From positions 124,001 to 188,000 of the forward strand of contig ML014125.1 of NCBI GenBank assembly GCA_003615045.1: DNA of 64,000 bases, read 5' to 3'. Source of the stretch: Caulochytrium protostelioides. Its lineage: Eukaryota; Chytridiomycota; Caulochytriomycetes; Caulochytriales; Caulochytriaceae. The position numbers and the translations under genes are program-made. Of this stretch, positions 51,322 to 62,500 are shown piece by piece. The stretch's first letter is position 1, and each line of letters opens with the position of its first letter. Under the pieces are notes generated by a model. The model worked only from the letters and a program-made list of their open reading frames with translations. It was not told where the DNA came from and ran no database searches.

Positions 51322-52981
51322 GTGGGTGGTCATGGTGCGCTAGTCTTCCTCTTCGATCGGGGGTCAACGACTACAGCTCGATGGCGGCCACTTCCTTTGT
51401 TCATCGCCCCCCAACTCCCCTCCATGCCTTTCCTCCTTCTTTCCTCGCGAGTCACACCAAGGATCCACTAACCATTCACTGCCGACACGCCGATTAGCAA
51501 CAGACTGCCGATGACGAGCGTTGTGTGGTCTCCCCCAACACTGACATTCGTTGGACGGAGGCTCATGGCGCTACCCTTTTAGCACTGGGCTCAGACCGTA
51601 GGCCTCAGAAACCTGCAAACCCCTGTGGTGAAAACGTGCCGTATTTCCGAGGTTCGCCTGTTGCTTCTCCCGCACGTGGTCGTTGGTGGTTGGAATGGTG
51701 TTCGACGCTTCTTTCTTCTTGGGGTACCGTGATCACGGATAACGCGATTGCTTCACAGCTGTCGACGCGCATGGTATTGTTGGATACCAAGCTTCTCGAC
51801 GCTTGCTTTCGCGCTGGCGTGTTGGCTCCCTCCGCTTTGATTTGGGCCGTGAGCCGCACTGGACGTTTTTGAGATGACACTGACATGCGCATGCAAAAGG
51901 ATGATACCCTTATTTAGATGACGAGTCGTATCCTCGTACTGAGATGCCGACAACAACTAAAATTATACCATTCATGCAACGCTGATTGCTTGCCCATGCT
52001 CTCTGTCTCTCGCGTCACGTGCTCCGCTACTGGCATCCCATTACTACGGCGTTTTTCGCCCTGTCCGATACACACGTCAGGTGGGATACAAGGTATGAAC
52101 GGGGAAGCTGTGAAGGCTGTGACGGGAATGCAATGAAAAGTAATGGACGGCTGCGATGGGTATCGCCATGTAGACAAGTCCGCTTGGCGCTGTTTTGTGT
52201 TGTTTGCGCTACGTTACGCGTCCCTGTGAACGTCCGTCGCTTCGGAAGCCTTCAGGCGCGATTTTCCCTTGTCGGTTGTTTTCTCTTGCTCTTGGCCAGT
52301 CGGGCCCCGCGAGCCGAGGGCGGCGGGCTCCTTTGATTTTCCTTGGTGCCCGGCTTGCTTGTCGATCGGCGCCACGCCTCTGCGCCACCGTCGCAGGCCG
52401 CGGCAACCATCGCTCTCCTTCAGCAGAACGCCGCTGTCGGCAGCCAGGCACGATGCACGCAAAACCATGTCGCGATACCCCCTACCTTGCTTGACATGAT
52501 GGGACATGACGGCCTTGGCTGGGCGAAGGACGTGCCTCGCGTTCTTCGCGCTTGGGGGGGAGAAGCTCTGCGCGAGAGAGAAAAAAAGCTCGAGGCCGCG
52601 CTGCGCTCCGCATGACTTTCACTCGTCTCGCGGGTAGGCGGAACCACGACGACCAGCGAGCGTTGGGACCGAAGAGGCCGCTGACGACACAACACCTGTC
52701 GGCGGGCGGGATAGGGCTCGCGAAGTTTGACGCGATAGCGGAGCTGGGGGGCCGCCGGGATCGGTCGATCATCGCCATGGCTTTCGGTTCGTGCTGCTGC
52801 CAGAATGCTGCGGGCACGCCGCCAGGCCTAGGCTCTGGCAGACAGCGTGACCTTCTTCTCCTCCACCACCCGTCTCGACGGGCATCGCGCATTGCGCTGC
52901 GCAATGACGCGCTATGACGCGCTATGACGGCTAACGCGATGCTGTGCTGTCGAAACAATTTTTCAATGAGGGTCCTAATTG

Positions 52982-52999
52982 TTTTTTTTTTTTTTTTTT
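52982..52999. repeat. Homopolymer T18
   Basis: Eighteen consecutive T on the plus strand, bounded by G on both sides, in a noncoding spacer. Confidence 0.95.
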
Positions 53000-53840
53000 G
53001 CTGCCTCATCATGACGATGGATGCGAACAGCACGGTCTTTTCGTTGGCGAGACGCTCCTCGATCGGGGACGCGGGAAACTGCGGTGCTCGAGATGATACC
53101 TGATGTCGACTCGACTCATTGCTTCACTCGACGTCCACATAGCGCCGTGGCCATTGCTTTCGCTAGCGCTTGCGCTTGCGCGTCTTGTTCGTGGGTCTGG
53201 CCTTCCCGATCACCTGCGCCAACCAGCCCCCTAGACCATCGAGTCGCGCTCGCAATCCTTTCCGCTGCGTGCATGAGCCCTTGGATCCAGCGTCGTGCAT
53301 CGCGCATTGTGGATCCTGCTGACCCCGTCCCTGACCAACCTTCCCACCATCCGTCTATCCGTCTGTCCTCCGGTGTCCGTTTTCGATGCCTCATTCGTTG
53401 CGAACCGTCCACGCAACGACGCTACTTCTCAACCTCGTGGAGGGCCAGACGCGGTCGACGTGCATGCGTTTGCTGTGGTGCCTCGAGCCCTCGAGCGGTC
53501 CACCGGGTCCCGGCATGCATCGGTCCACCTCCACGCGCCTCTCTTGATCCATTACCATTGGATATGCAGCATCCTTGGCGCCTCCACCGCCTGATTGTCC
53601 TCGTTGCATCGCCTCGGATCCACAACAACAGTCTCCGTTGTCTGCATGGTTCCCGACCACCGTTCTGCCTCAACGACCTATCCAACTCGCCGCTGTCGAT
53701 TCCCCCACCATTTTTTGATATTCACCCCTCGTGCCGGCCGGCGAAGGCTGTCCGGACTACTTGTATTTGTCCATTGTACATTCTCGGTGACCACCGCCTC
53801 GGCCACCACGCCCGTCCCGCTCCGCGTGATTCGTGGCTTG

Positions 53841-53925
53841 TATAAACGTCCCGCCGCTCAACGCTTCCCCGCGAGACCCGCCCCTCGACCGGCAACTCCG
53901 CTATTGGCCTGCACCACGTGTAAGT
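53841..53925 (+). promoter_or_regulatory. TATAAA element followed by a GTAAGT donor
   Basis: TATAAA at 53841-53846 and a perfect donor GTAAGT at 53920-53925, about 75 nt apart. This spacing would suit a short first exon. No downstream gene can be tied to it with confidence; the next supported start codon is at 57420. Confidence 0.3.
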
Positions 53926-55565
53926 AGCCCACATCCGCTTCGCGGTCTCCGCCCGTCGTCCGCACCGTCTCCGCACGGGGCATCCACCGCGCCGCCGGCC
54001 GCGTGCCCTCCAGGCCTCACCCGCCATGATCGGCCCTGGGCCCATCGACCGCCCAAAAGACCGCGGGCTCGCTTCGCCCCGCGAGGTCCCTGCGCAGCGC
54101 CTTCCCGGACCCGCTCGCCTTCGCCCGCGTCCCCGACAAGCCTCCGGCCTCCCCTCCCTGCATGCGCCCTCCGGCCACCCGCAGGCGCATCCCACGGGGA
54201 GGTGGGGGGCCGCCGGCCGAGCCTCAACCGGAACGTGCGGCCAGCCTGCGCGACGAGCAGCGTGGGACGGGGCGAGCCCCTCGCGCCGACGTCGGACTTC
54301 CATGCGCGGCGGCAGCCTCAAAGCGTGCGGTCGCGTCCGTGAACGATGCCCGCTGCGTCTTTCGAGCTTCTGTCTTACTCATCGTCATGCGTTCTGCGTT
54401 TTTTTTGTTTGTTTTGTCGGCTGTTGTGTTCCTCACGATGGCTTCTCGGTGGTGCTGCCCTCGTCGTGCGCTTTATTTTGACGGCCATGTTAATGGGTTG
54501 GTGTGGCGGCTTCATGCCCCGGTTCCTGCCACGGGTCCAATTTTTCGCTCGTTGGCTCGTCTGGACTTGCCTGGTCTTGCTGGGCCTGCCATGCCTCCCG
54601 GGGGTTGCCTATTGCCCGGTCCTCGGGACGGACAACGGCCGTCTCCGGTGTGCATGCCTGCTTTGTGTGGCGTTCCCCCCGCGTCGTGACGTCCGGTGGT
54701 GCGTGTTCGACGGTTGCCTTCCAGCGATGCAGGGCACCGCTCGCGCATGCCCGTCGATCGACCGCGCTGACGAGACGCCTCAGCGTCGCCCCGGCACCCC
54801 CTGCAAGCCGTCTGCCCTGTCGCGTTGCCCGAGGGATCTCCGTCTTTGGGGACGAGTGATTCGAGACGGATCCGCCTGGTAAGTTTTTACGCGTGGGATG
54901 GGTCCTCCTCCTCGCCCGCCCCGCCCCGCCCTGTCCGTGTGCCGACGCGGGCCGGCCGAGGGCATGCCGATTTTCCCGCTGTCCCCTTTCGATGCACGCC
55001 TTCTGCAAGGCGCGCCTGAAGCAGCCAAAGGTCCTTGGCGCCGAAGGCCGATGGCGGCGCCGTCCATCGCGGGGTCGAAGCGTGACCCGTACCCCGCGGG
55101 GGAGGGATTCGCCGCGAAGCCAGAGAACGCGAACGCGCGAAAGCGCGAGAACGCCGGGAAGCGCCGTGAACGCGCGAGAGGCGCTTTGGCATCGCGCTGC
55201 GTCCGACGTTGACGGGGACGCCATCCGGCACGAGCGCCGGAGCGACGCGCTGCGCGCGCGCGCGCGACCGCGGCCCGGCGAGAGCAAGCGAAAAATAAAA
55301 ATGCCTGCCACGCCGCCTCCCGGCGCTGCTTCGGGTCCGCCGCCGCCGCCGCCGCCGCCGCCCCGTCCTCCTCGCGGGCCCCGGCCGCCGGCGCCCGGCC
55401 GTCCGCTGCCGGGGTCCCTCTCTCGTGCTGGCCTCGCTGCTCGGGCTCCCTCTCGGCTCGCCGGCGCATGCGGCGCCGGCGCCCTTCTGACGGGGCCATC
55501 GACCTCTTGGCCGGCCGTGGCGTCGCGTCCACCCGCGTGTGAGGCGCTGCGACTGGGCGGGTGTC

Positions 55566-55661
55566 GGCTCCTGCCCTGGCTCCTGCCCTGGTTCTTGCCC
55601 TGGTTCTTGCCAACGCTCCTGCCAACGCTCCTGCCAACGCGCCTGCCTTCGCTCCTGCATG
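55566..55661. repeat. 12-nt minisatellite, eight copies
   Basis: Eight head-to-tail 12-mers related to GGCTCCTGCCCT, drifting to CGCTCCTGCCAA in the distal copies. It is open in all minus-strand frames and at least one plus frame because the period is a multiple of three. Confidence 0.9.
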
Positions 55662-55850
55662 GCCCGGGCTCTGCGGGGCCAAGCAGCGCTTCCAGAAGGC
55701 CCGTCGCAGACCGGACGAGGGCGCGGGGAAGCGACGGAGGGCGGCGCGCTCGATTTAGCAACCGCTCTCGAAGGCCTTCGCCGCGTTCGGCTATTCAGGC
55801 GTTCAGGCGTTCGGGTCCCCGACCCGGTGCAGTGCATCCGCCTGGCTCCG

Positions 55851-55880
55851 CCGAGCCGAGCCGAGCCGAGCCGAGCTGAG
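55851..55880. repeat. CCGAG pentamer repeat, six copies
   Basis: Five perfect CCGAG units and one CTGAG. The same GAGCC-type unit opens the repeat at 25825. Confidence 0.85.
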
Positions 55881-57419
55881 CCGCCGGCCGTGTGCGCTGT
55901 GCGGTGGCAGCGGGAGTCGTGACGGCCGCCGAGCGTTTCTTTTTTCGGGAATGGGCCCAAGGACCCCACGGCCTGGCCGTGGCCATGGACATGGCGGTGG
56001 ACAGCTAACAGCCAACATCCGACGCATCCGACTCACCCGACTGGCGTGTGTATTTTCTTTTTTGGTCCTGATTCGTTCCCATGGGCCACATGGGCTATAT
56101 GATACGGCGGCCACGCCCGTGACCATGATCGTGTCGCACCCGTGCACGGGGTATTCGCATGATTAGGTACGACGCCGACCCGAAACTGGCCGCTCGCGCT
56201 TTCTTCGGATCGCCGCTTCCGTTTCGTGGCCTCTTTCCCCTTTTCCCCGACCCGTGCCCCCCGCGTCCCCATCAGACCCATTGACGGCGACGCGATACCC
56301 CCGCCCTCGACTGCTGGCCGTCCCGCCCTTGGCTCCGACATCCACGCTGCTCCGTCTCCCCTGCGTGGCATTGCACTCCCTGCCTCGCCGACCGGTTGGT
56401 ATTCGTGCTTGGGTCCGTCTGTGGTCCGCCGCTGCTCGCTGCTCGGCTCTCACCCGCGACCTGGTCCGGCGCTCCACGTGGGACGTTGCGAAAACCATAC
56501 GGCGCCTGCTTCGCCGCGCCTGGCCATCATCGTCGGCGCGTGACACTCGGCGCGTGTGGCCCTCGCGCTCTTGATTGCCGTCACGCTCAGGTCCGTCCGT
56601 CCGTACCACGAGCACCAGCGGCTGTCGGAGCCGGCATCCTTTTTCTTTTCCGCCTTTCCTTTTGTTTGGCCACGGGCCCATCACATCGCTCGGGGGGCCG
56701 TTGCACGTCCCGCTCGCTCCCACCGCCGCCGCCGCCGCCGCTCCTGTCGCCGCCGTCCACGCTTGCTAGGACGCCGGTGCTGTGCTCTCGCTACGCCTGC
56801 GGATCACACTGCCGCCGCTGCTGCCAACGAGGTTCGGTGCACGCACGCCCGTTGACCCTTCAGCCGGTTCCGGACACGGCATCGACACGCCCAGGCTCCG
56901 TCGCGACGCGACCGCCGCTCGTGTCCGTGTGTGAGCGCCACGCTCAGGCCCTGCGTGTTTTGAGCCGCGTGCCGTGCGCCGTCGCGGATTCCCGTACGAC
57001 CCGCCCTCGCCAGCGTTCGCTGCTGCTGCCGCTGTCGCGCCTCTGACCGCGCCTCCCGGTCCCGCCTCCCCGGTCCCGCCTCCCCGGTCTCGCCGTCGGC
57101 CATCGACGCATCCTGACGTGGCTTTGTCCTACCTGAGCACCGGAGCGTCTGATCGTCGCCCCTGCTCGTCTCACCCTCGTCCGCCACGACGCGTGGATTT
57201 GAAGGCCCGCGTTTCCATACACCCGCAAGGTCATCCCCGCTTGGATTGGGCTTCGTTGAGATCTTGCTTGGGCTCGCTTTTCCGGCTCCGTCACGACGCT
57301 TGGGCAGACGACGGCGACGACGCCCGAGTCCTGAGTTGCGCCGCGTCGCCGACCACGCCGACGGCTGAGACCGGCACCGTCTCCCCCCTGCCTCTCCCCA
57401 CCACCCGACCGCCGCCAAG

Positions 57420-58265
57420 ATGTCGCTCGTCGTCTCAGGCCCGAACGGTTCCATCACCGTCAGCCAGGGCACCAACTCGGGCCGCGGCTCGGACGCCACC
57501 TTCCTCAACTCGACCGCCGACGATGTCCACGGCCCGAACCTCATCGGCCCCGTCCTCGGCGGCGTCCTCGGCTGGATGTTCCTCTCCGTCGTCGTGATGG
57601 GCCTCATCCGCCGCGCCGGCCGTCGCGAGCCGCGCCGCAACCCCTGGTCCGACGACGTCAAGCCGCCGTCCTCCTCCAAAGACGCCGAAGAGGGCCGCGC
57701 CGTCTTGCCACGATCACGCCGCGGCAGCGGCTACGGCGCCACCAGCAGCGATCCCGCCATCAGCCCGCTCTCGGCCCTCGTCAACGCCGTCCAGAACCCG
57801 GCCTCCGTCGCCCCGTCCGCCACGACCGCCATGGCCACCGCCGCCACCGCCACCACCACCGGCGGGCCTCGACCCCTGTCGAGCGCCAACGCCGGCGCCC
57901 GCCCGCCCTCGCAACCGCCCCGCGCCTCCCGCCTCGGGGGTGCGGTGCCCATGCCGCCCGCCATGTCCCAGGTCGCCAGCCCCCAGCAGCAGCAGCAGCA
58001 GCAGCAGCAGCTCAACGCGCTGCCGCAGTTGAATCCGCCGGCCGCGCCGTCGGGACAGCCGCACAGCGGCGTCGCCATGCCGTCGCCGGCCGCGCCGTAC
58101 GGCGTCGCGCTGCCCGCGATGGCCTACGATTTCCAGCAGGCCGCCGCCGCCTCGGCCGCCGCGCCCCAGCCCGCCGCCGGTGCTCTCGGCCGCCCATTAC
58201 CCTATGTGCCGACCCCGGGCCAGGGCCAGGGCCAGGGCCCCGCCGCGCCGTCGCCCCGCGTCTGA
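57420..58265 (+). CDS. Small single-pass membrane protein of unknown function
   Basis: 281 residues from ATG at 57420 (CCAAGATGT). A short N-terminal ectodomain-like segment with possible N-glycosylation sites (NGSI, NSTA) precedes one membrane helix (LIGPVLGGVLGWMFLSVVVMGLI, about 41-63). The following RRAGRREPRRNPW is strongly basic and would hold the C-terminus in the cytosol by the positive-inside rule. The remaining 210 residues are Ala/Pro/Ser-rich and disordered, with a nine-Gln run and a GQGQGQG element near the end. There is no cleavable signal peptide; a type III (signal-anchor) topology is inferred. This N-out helix plus basic stop-transfer and disordered tail is seen in fungal cell-surface sensors and septum or polarity proteins, but no family can be named. 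Confidence 0.6.
   Translation: MSLVVSGPNGSITVSQGTNSGRGSDATFLNSTADDVHGPNLIGPVLGGVLGWMFLSVVVMGLIRRAGRREPRRNPWSDDVKPPSSSKDAEEGRAVLPRSRRGSGYGATSSDPAISPLSALVNAVQNPASVAPSATTAMATAATATTTGGPRPLSSANAGARPPSQPPRASRLGGAVPMPPAMSQVASPQQQQQQQQQLNALPQLNPPAAPSGQPHSGVAMPSPAAPYGVALPAMAYDFQQAAAASAAAPQPAAGALGRPLPYVPTPGQGQGQGPAAPSPRV
57984..58010. repeat. (CAG)9 polyglutamine run
   Basis: Nine perfect CAG codons within the cytosolic tail of the membrane protein at 57420-58265. Confidence 0.95.
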
Positions 58266-59565
58266 GTCCTCCTGAGGACGAGCGTTCCCCGCGCCGGTGC
58301 GCCTGGCTGAGACGTGCTGGCCCCTCGTCCCCCCCATCGCGACGCCGATCTGGCCGCGCGCCGTTGCTCGCCGCGGAGGCACGCCACGTGGTGGGTGCAC
58401 GTGCCAGGCGCGTGCGGATCTGGCTCCAGCGCGTTCGGTAGTTCGGCTTGTCGCCTCCTTCGCGCTCTCTCTTTCGCTTTGCGCACCATGAAATTCCTCA
58501 TTGTCTCTTGGCCTTTTTTCCCCGAGAATCCCTCTAATCCACCGATGCCATGCGGTTCATGGCCCTTCTTCTTCTTCTGCCTGGCCTGGCGGTTCTGTGT
58601 CTCATCTCGCCATCCAACCTTCCACCCACCCTCGCGGCCGTACTTTTTTCTCGACTAATCATCATACCCCTCCCTCTCTCCATGCTCCCCTCCCATCCCC
58701 GTGGCGTTGTTGTGAGCCGCCGCCGCCGCCGTCCTTTTTTTTCCTCATAGCGCTCGGCTATCTTAATATCTATTCTTTATACTGGCTGAGCGACCCTGCC
58801 GCGTGCCGCGGCCCGTGTCCGGGCTCGAAAGATGATGATGGCCATAGGAGCCCGATGACCCCACCATGGTGATCGAGGGCAGCTGAATGCGGAATCACTC
58901 GATGCTCGCCGCCCTCCAGTGGCCATCATCCATGTCCCCCCCTGGGCTCTCTGTAGGGGATCACGGATGGCCGTTCGCGGATCGCTCTGTTGGTAGCGTC
59001 GCGTACCACGCGCCAAGCGGCCCTGGCACGGGACCGTGGCAGCCCGGGAACAACGCGCCTGCGGGCGTGCGCGATGGCCCCACGCGCGTAGCGCCGACCG
59101 CGCGGAGCCGACGGCGCTTCAAAGCATGCTGCCGCGAGGCGGCCTAGACCGACGGCGGCCCGCCGATGCCGGTGGGCGAGGGGAGGATCGCCGCCGCGCG
59201 TCGCCTTCATGGCCTCGCGCCTTGGGCGAGCGCTGCTCCTCCCTGCGTCCGGTGGCGGGGCGCGCTTCCTTGCTGGCTTGCTTTCTGTTTTGCCGTTCTA
59301 TTTGGCTTCGATGGTGGCGGCGGGGGGGTGGGCGGCACGTGATGGGCATCGGCGATCGGCGGCCCTCATCGCCGACGTCCCCATCGACGAGAAAGCGTGA
59401 TCCGTCGGTCGCCTGATGATGGACGACGGCACAGGCCGCGTGAGCTTATGGTTCTCGTTCGCTGCCCAGAAGTCGCTTCATCATACGTGGTCCCATCATC
59501 ATGCCCATGGTGCCCATCATCATCGCTGTTGTATCCGTGTCACGCGGTGTTTATGGAGCATCGGG
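58266..59565. other. Convergent spacer between the membrane-protein gene and the sorting nexin
   Basis: About 1.3 kb. It contains T-rich stretches and a small AT-rich island (CTTAATATCTATTCTTTATA, around 58761-58780) that may hold the 3' end of the plus-strand gene. A 57-codon frame from ATG at 58488 in good context (CACCATGA) is too short and Phe/Pro-biased to support. No recognised gene. Confidence 0.45.
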
Positions 59566-62500
59566 TCACGCCGGATCGTCGGCATGGACAATGTTCTTGA
59601 CGAGACTCTCGAGCACGCAGCACAAGAGGTGGCGGTTGAGATCGCGCTGCTGCAGCATGTTGAACAATCGCGTCATGCCGACCGTCGTATTGGTCTTGCC
59701 GACGACGCGCTGGACCGTCTCGACGCCCGGGATGTTGCCGTAGACCCAGAGCTGCTTGGCCTCGAGCTTCGTATCGGCCATCTGGGTCTCGGTGCGCACG
59801 GGCCGGGCCATCGCCTCGACCTGCTCCGGCGTCGCCGACGCGCCCAGCGCCTCGCGCGCCGCCTCGCGCGCGACCTCGTGGTACCACGTGTCGCCCGGCC
59901 AGAACATCGTCATCAGCTGCGTCAGGTAGTCCCGCGCCTTCGCCTCGCTGCGCGCGTCCTCCACCGCACGCTGCAGGGCGCCCGCGATCGCGCTGCCGTA
60001 GTTGCGGCGCAGCAGGCCCTTGAGGATGTGCAGCCCCTTCTGGCGGATCCACTGGTTCGGGTCCGACAGATGAAACACCTCTTCGATCGCGCCGAACAAG
60101 CACTCAAGGATGATCTCTGTCTCCTGGTCCGACAGCACGCGCTTCGGCGCGTCGCCTGCGGGCGCCGTCCTGCCGGGGTCGTTCGCCGCCGCCGGGAGGC
60201 CGCTCGTCGTGGCGCTGGTGGCGCGCGGGCCGAAGGCGGCCTCCATCTCGGCGTCGTGCACGCCGCCGGCGCCGCCCGCCGGCGCCGCCAGCACGAGTGC
60301 GCTGGTCTGGGCGCTCGCGAGCATGGCCCGCGGCGTCTCCATGCCTTGACTGCCCCCAGCGCCTGAGCCGCGCGGGTGGTCCGGGGGCCGCGAGGCGGCC
60401 GGCGAGCCGACGGCCGGCGAGCCGACGGCCGGCGAGGCCAGGGTCCCGCCGGTCGCGGGGCCGTGCTCGGCGTAGGGCAGCACCATCGGGGCGGCGCCGA
60501 GCGGGGCGCTGCCGCGGTCTGTGGCGTCCATCACGGCGTACGAGGGCGCTGGCGAGGCGAGCGCGGTCGCCGCGAGGCCGCCGAGCGACGACGCCGACGG
60601 GAGGCCCGACGGGCTCATGTCGGCCATCGCGCTCGCCGTCGAGGCCTTGCGCAGTGCCGCAGCCGTGTATGGGTCGTTCGGATGCGCCGTCGTGCCCCCC
60701 GTCAGCGTCGGCGTGGGCGTGCCGCTGCCGACGGCGGCCGTGAAGCCGGCCTGCATGCCCGCGGCGATGCCGCCCGCGGCCGTCTCGACGCCCGACACGA
60801 CCATGAACGCGGCTTTCTGCGGCGCGACCGCCACCTTGCGCAGCACGCTGCCGGCGTTGCGGAACGCGCCGAGCATCTTGTTCTGCGACACGGGCGCCGC
60901 GGCGCTGTCGATGGCGCGCAGGGCGTCGGTCTCTTCCTCCTGCGAGAAATTCTCGGGACGCATAAAGTCCACGAGCATCGGCGACTGCGCCAGCAGCCCG
61001 TCGGTCACCAGCACGTTGATCCACTTGCCGAGCTCGTTCGCCAGGGCTTCGGCGACGTCGACCGCCATCACCGCGTGCGGCTGCCGCGGGATGCGCGCCG
61101 CCGGCACGGGGAACGCCATCTTGTCGACCTTCGGAAACACGGCGCGCATCTGCTCGTTCAGCTGGTAGAAGTCCTGGTACGTCTTGGTGATCACCCAGCC
61201 CTGCGCCGACCCGTCGGCCTTCTCGACCTGCACGATGTAGTCGGCTTTGGGGAACACTTTGGTCTGGCGCGAGAACACGCTCGTGTTGGCCGCGTCCTTC
61301 GGCAGCGGCACCTCAAAGAAGCCTGATCCGCCGGCGTCGTGGACTTTCACATGCACGTGGTGCAGGTGGAGCGCCGGCGGCACCCGGCCGCCTGCCTGCT
61401 GGCGCTGCTGCGCCGCGAGCTCAGCCTCCTCGGCCTCGGCAATCAGGTCCAGCAGCTGCTCGATCTGAGTATGCAGGCTGATCTTGGTCGCCGCGAGCGC
61501 CTTGATCTGCTTGCTCGACTGCGCCTCCTCCATCGCCGAGTCGACGACCATCAGCTGCTCGCGCAGCGTCGCGACTGCCGTGAACATGAACTGGCGGTCG
61601 CCCGTCTCCTGGGCGCGCGCAAGCGCCGACGCGGTCTCGAGCGAACCCAGCACGTCCGGCTCCGATGCGTCCGCCGCGCTGCGCGTGTCCGCGTGATCCC
61701 TGGCCTGGCTGCCAAGGGCGGTGGCCCGATCCGCCAGACTGAGCGGCTGGAGACTAGGCTTGGACGGCGGGGGAGTCGCCGCGGCGTCGGCACCGTGAGC
61801 GGGCGGCGGACGCGCCGGCGGGGGCGGGGGCGCCGCCGCATGTGCCGCGGCGGCGGGCGCTCGAGCCGGCAAGGCCGGCTGCGCCACGGTCGGCGGTTTC
61901 GGAAAGAAGGGGCTAGCCGCGAACCCGTCCCAGCGCTGCTGCAGCAGCCCGTAGATCTTGCCCTGAATCTTGCGGAAGGTATCGCGGTGCACGTGGCCTT
62001 CCTTCAGCTGCGAGCGCACCAACCCGGCGAGCGTGACGATGGCCGTGTTGGACCGGATGACGTTGGCGCCGGCCAGCGGCTGGCCGAGCGGTCCGGCGGG
62101 AGGCGGCGGTGGCGGTGGCGGTGGCGAGGTCGGGGTGGCGGCGACGTCGTTCGTGGGCGCAGCGCCAAAGAAGGTGTCCAGAATACTCGCCGCGGTGGTC
62201 ATGAGCGATTCGTGACTCGTGGTCGGCGCGCTCGCCGTTTGCCGGAAGTTGTCCAGCGTGATGTACATGTGAATCAAGGCATGCTCGTTCATCGGCTTGA
62301 GATAGGCAATGAGCTGATGCAGCGCATCGGGCTGCGAAAAGACGTTCTGGATCGTCAGTGGCGGCTGGGCCGGCGTCTCAGGCGCTCGCGGAGGGACCGC
62401 CGGTCTGCGGTTCGCGATAGTCGATGCCGACGTTGTTGTCGATGCGGCCGCTGATGCGGTGGCCTCCGGACGCGAGACGGTGCCATGGGTTAGAGCGGCG

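Larger units (their letters stand above)
51162..53840. other. Gene-poor spacer with microsatellites
   Basis: About 2.7 kb, partly less GC-rich than the rest of the window (notably 51.1-52.2 kb), with no recognisable gene on either strand. It holds the (CT)33 run, a 17-nt hairpin palindrome at 52890-52906 followed by two GACGCGCTAT units, and an 18-T run at 52982-52999. Confidence 0.5.
53926..57419. other. Gene-poor spacer, possibly a long leader of the membrane-protein gene
   Basis: About 3.5 kb without a recognised gene. Frames on both strands, several over 250 codons, overlap each other and have shuffled Arg/Ala/Pro/Ser composition. It contains the 12-nt minisatellite at 55566-55661 and GAGCC-type pentamers at 55851-55880. 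The last kilobase is pyrimidine-rich and may be leader or promoter of the gene at 57420. Confidence 0.45.

Noticed and set aside
53021-53845. 274-codon plus-strand ORF in the gene-poor region
   Set aside because: Cys/Arg/Ser/His-rich with no domain, no leader signals at its start and a TATA-like element at its end.
54346-54882. ORF with apparent membrane helices (LLGGAALVVRFILTAMLMGW)
   Set aside because: Hydrophobicity comes from T-rich noncoding DNA. A second overlapping frame looks equally hydrophobic, and there is no supporting start context or homologue.
55301-55879. Pro-rich ORF from an ATG in good context (AAAAATGCC)
   Set aside because: The protein would consist of polyproline and the translated 12-nt minisatellite; no independent support.
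54490-55969. Three overlapping minus-strand ORFs of 300-423 codons
   Set aside because: All three frames are open because of high GC and the 12-nt repeat. Composition is Arg/Ala/Gly/Pro-rich in each and none has a motif.
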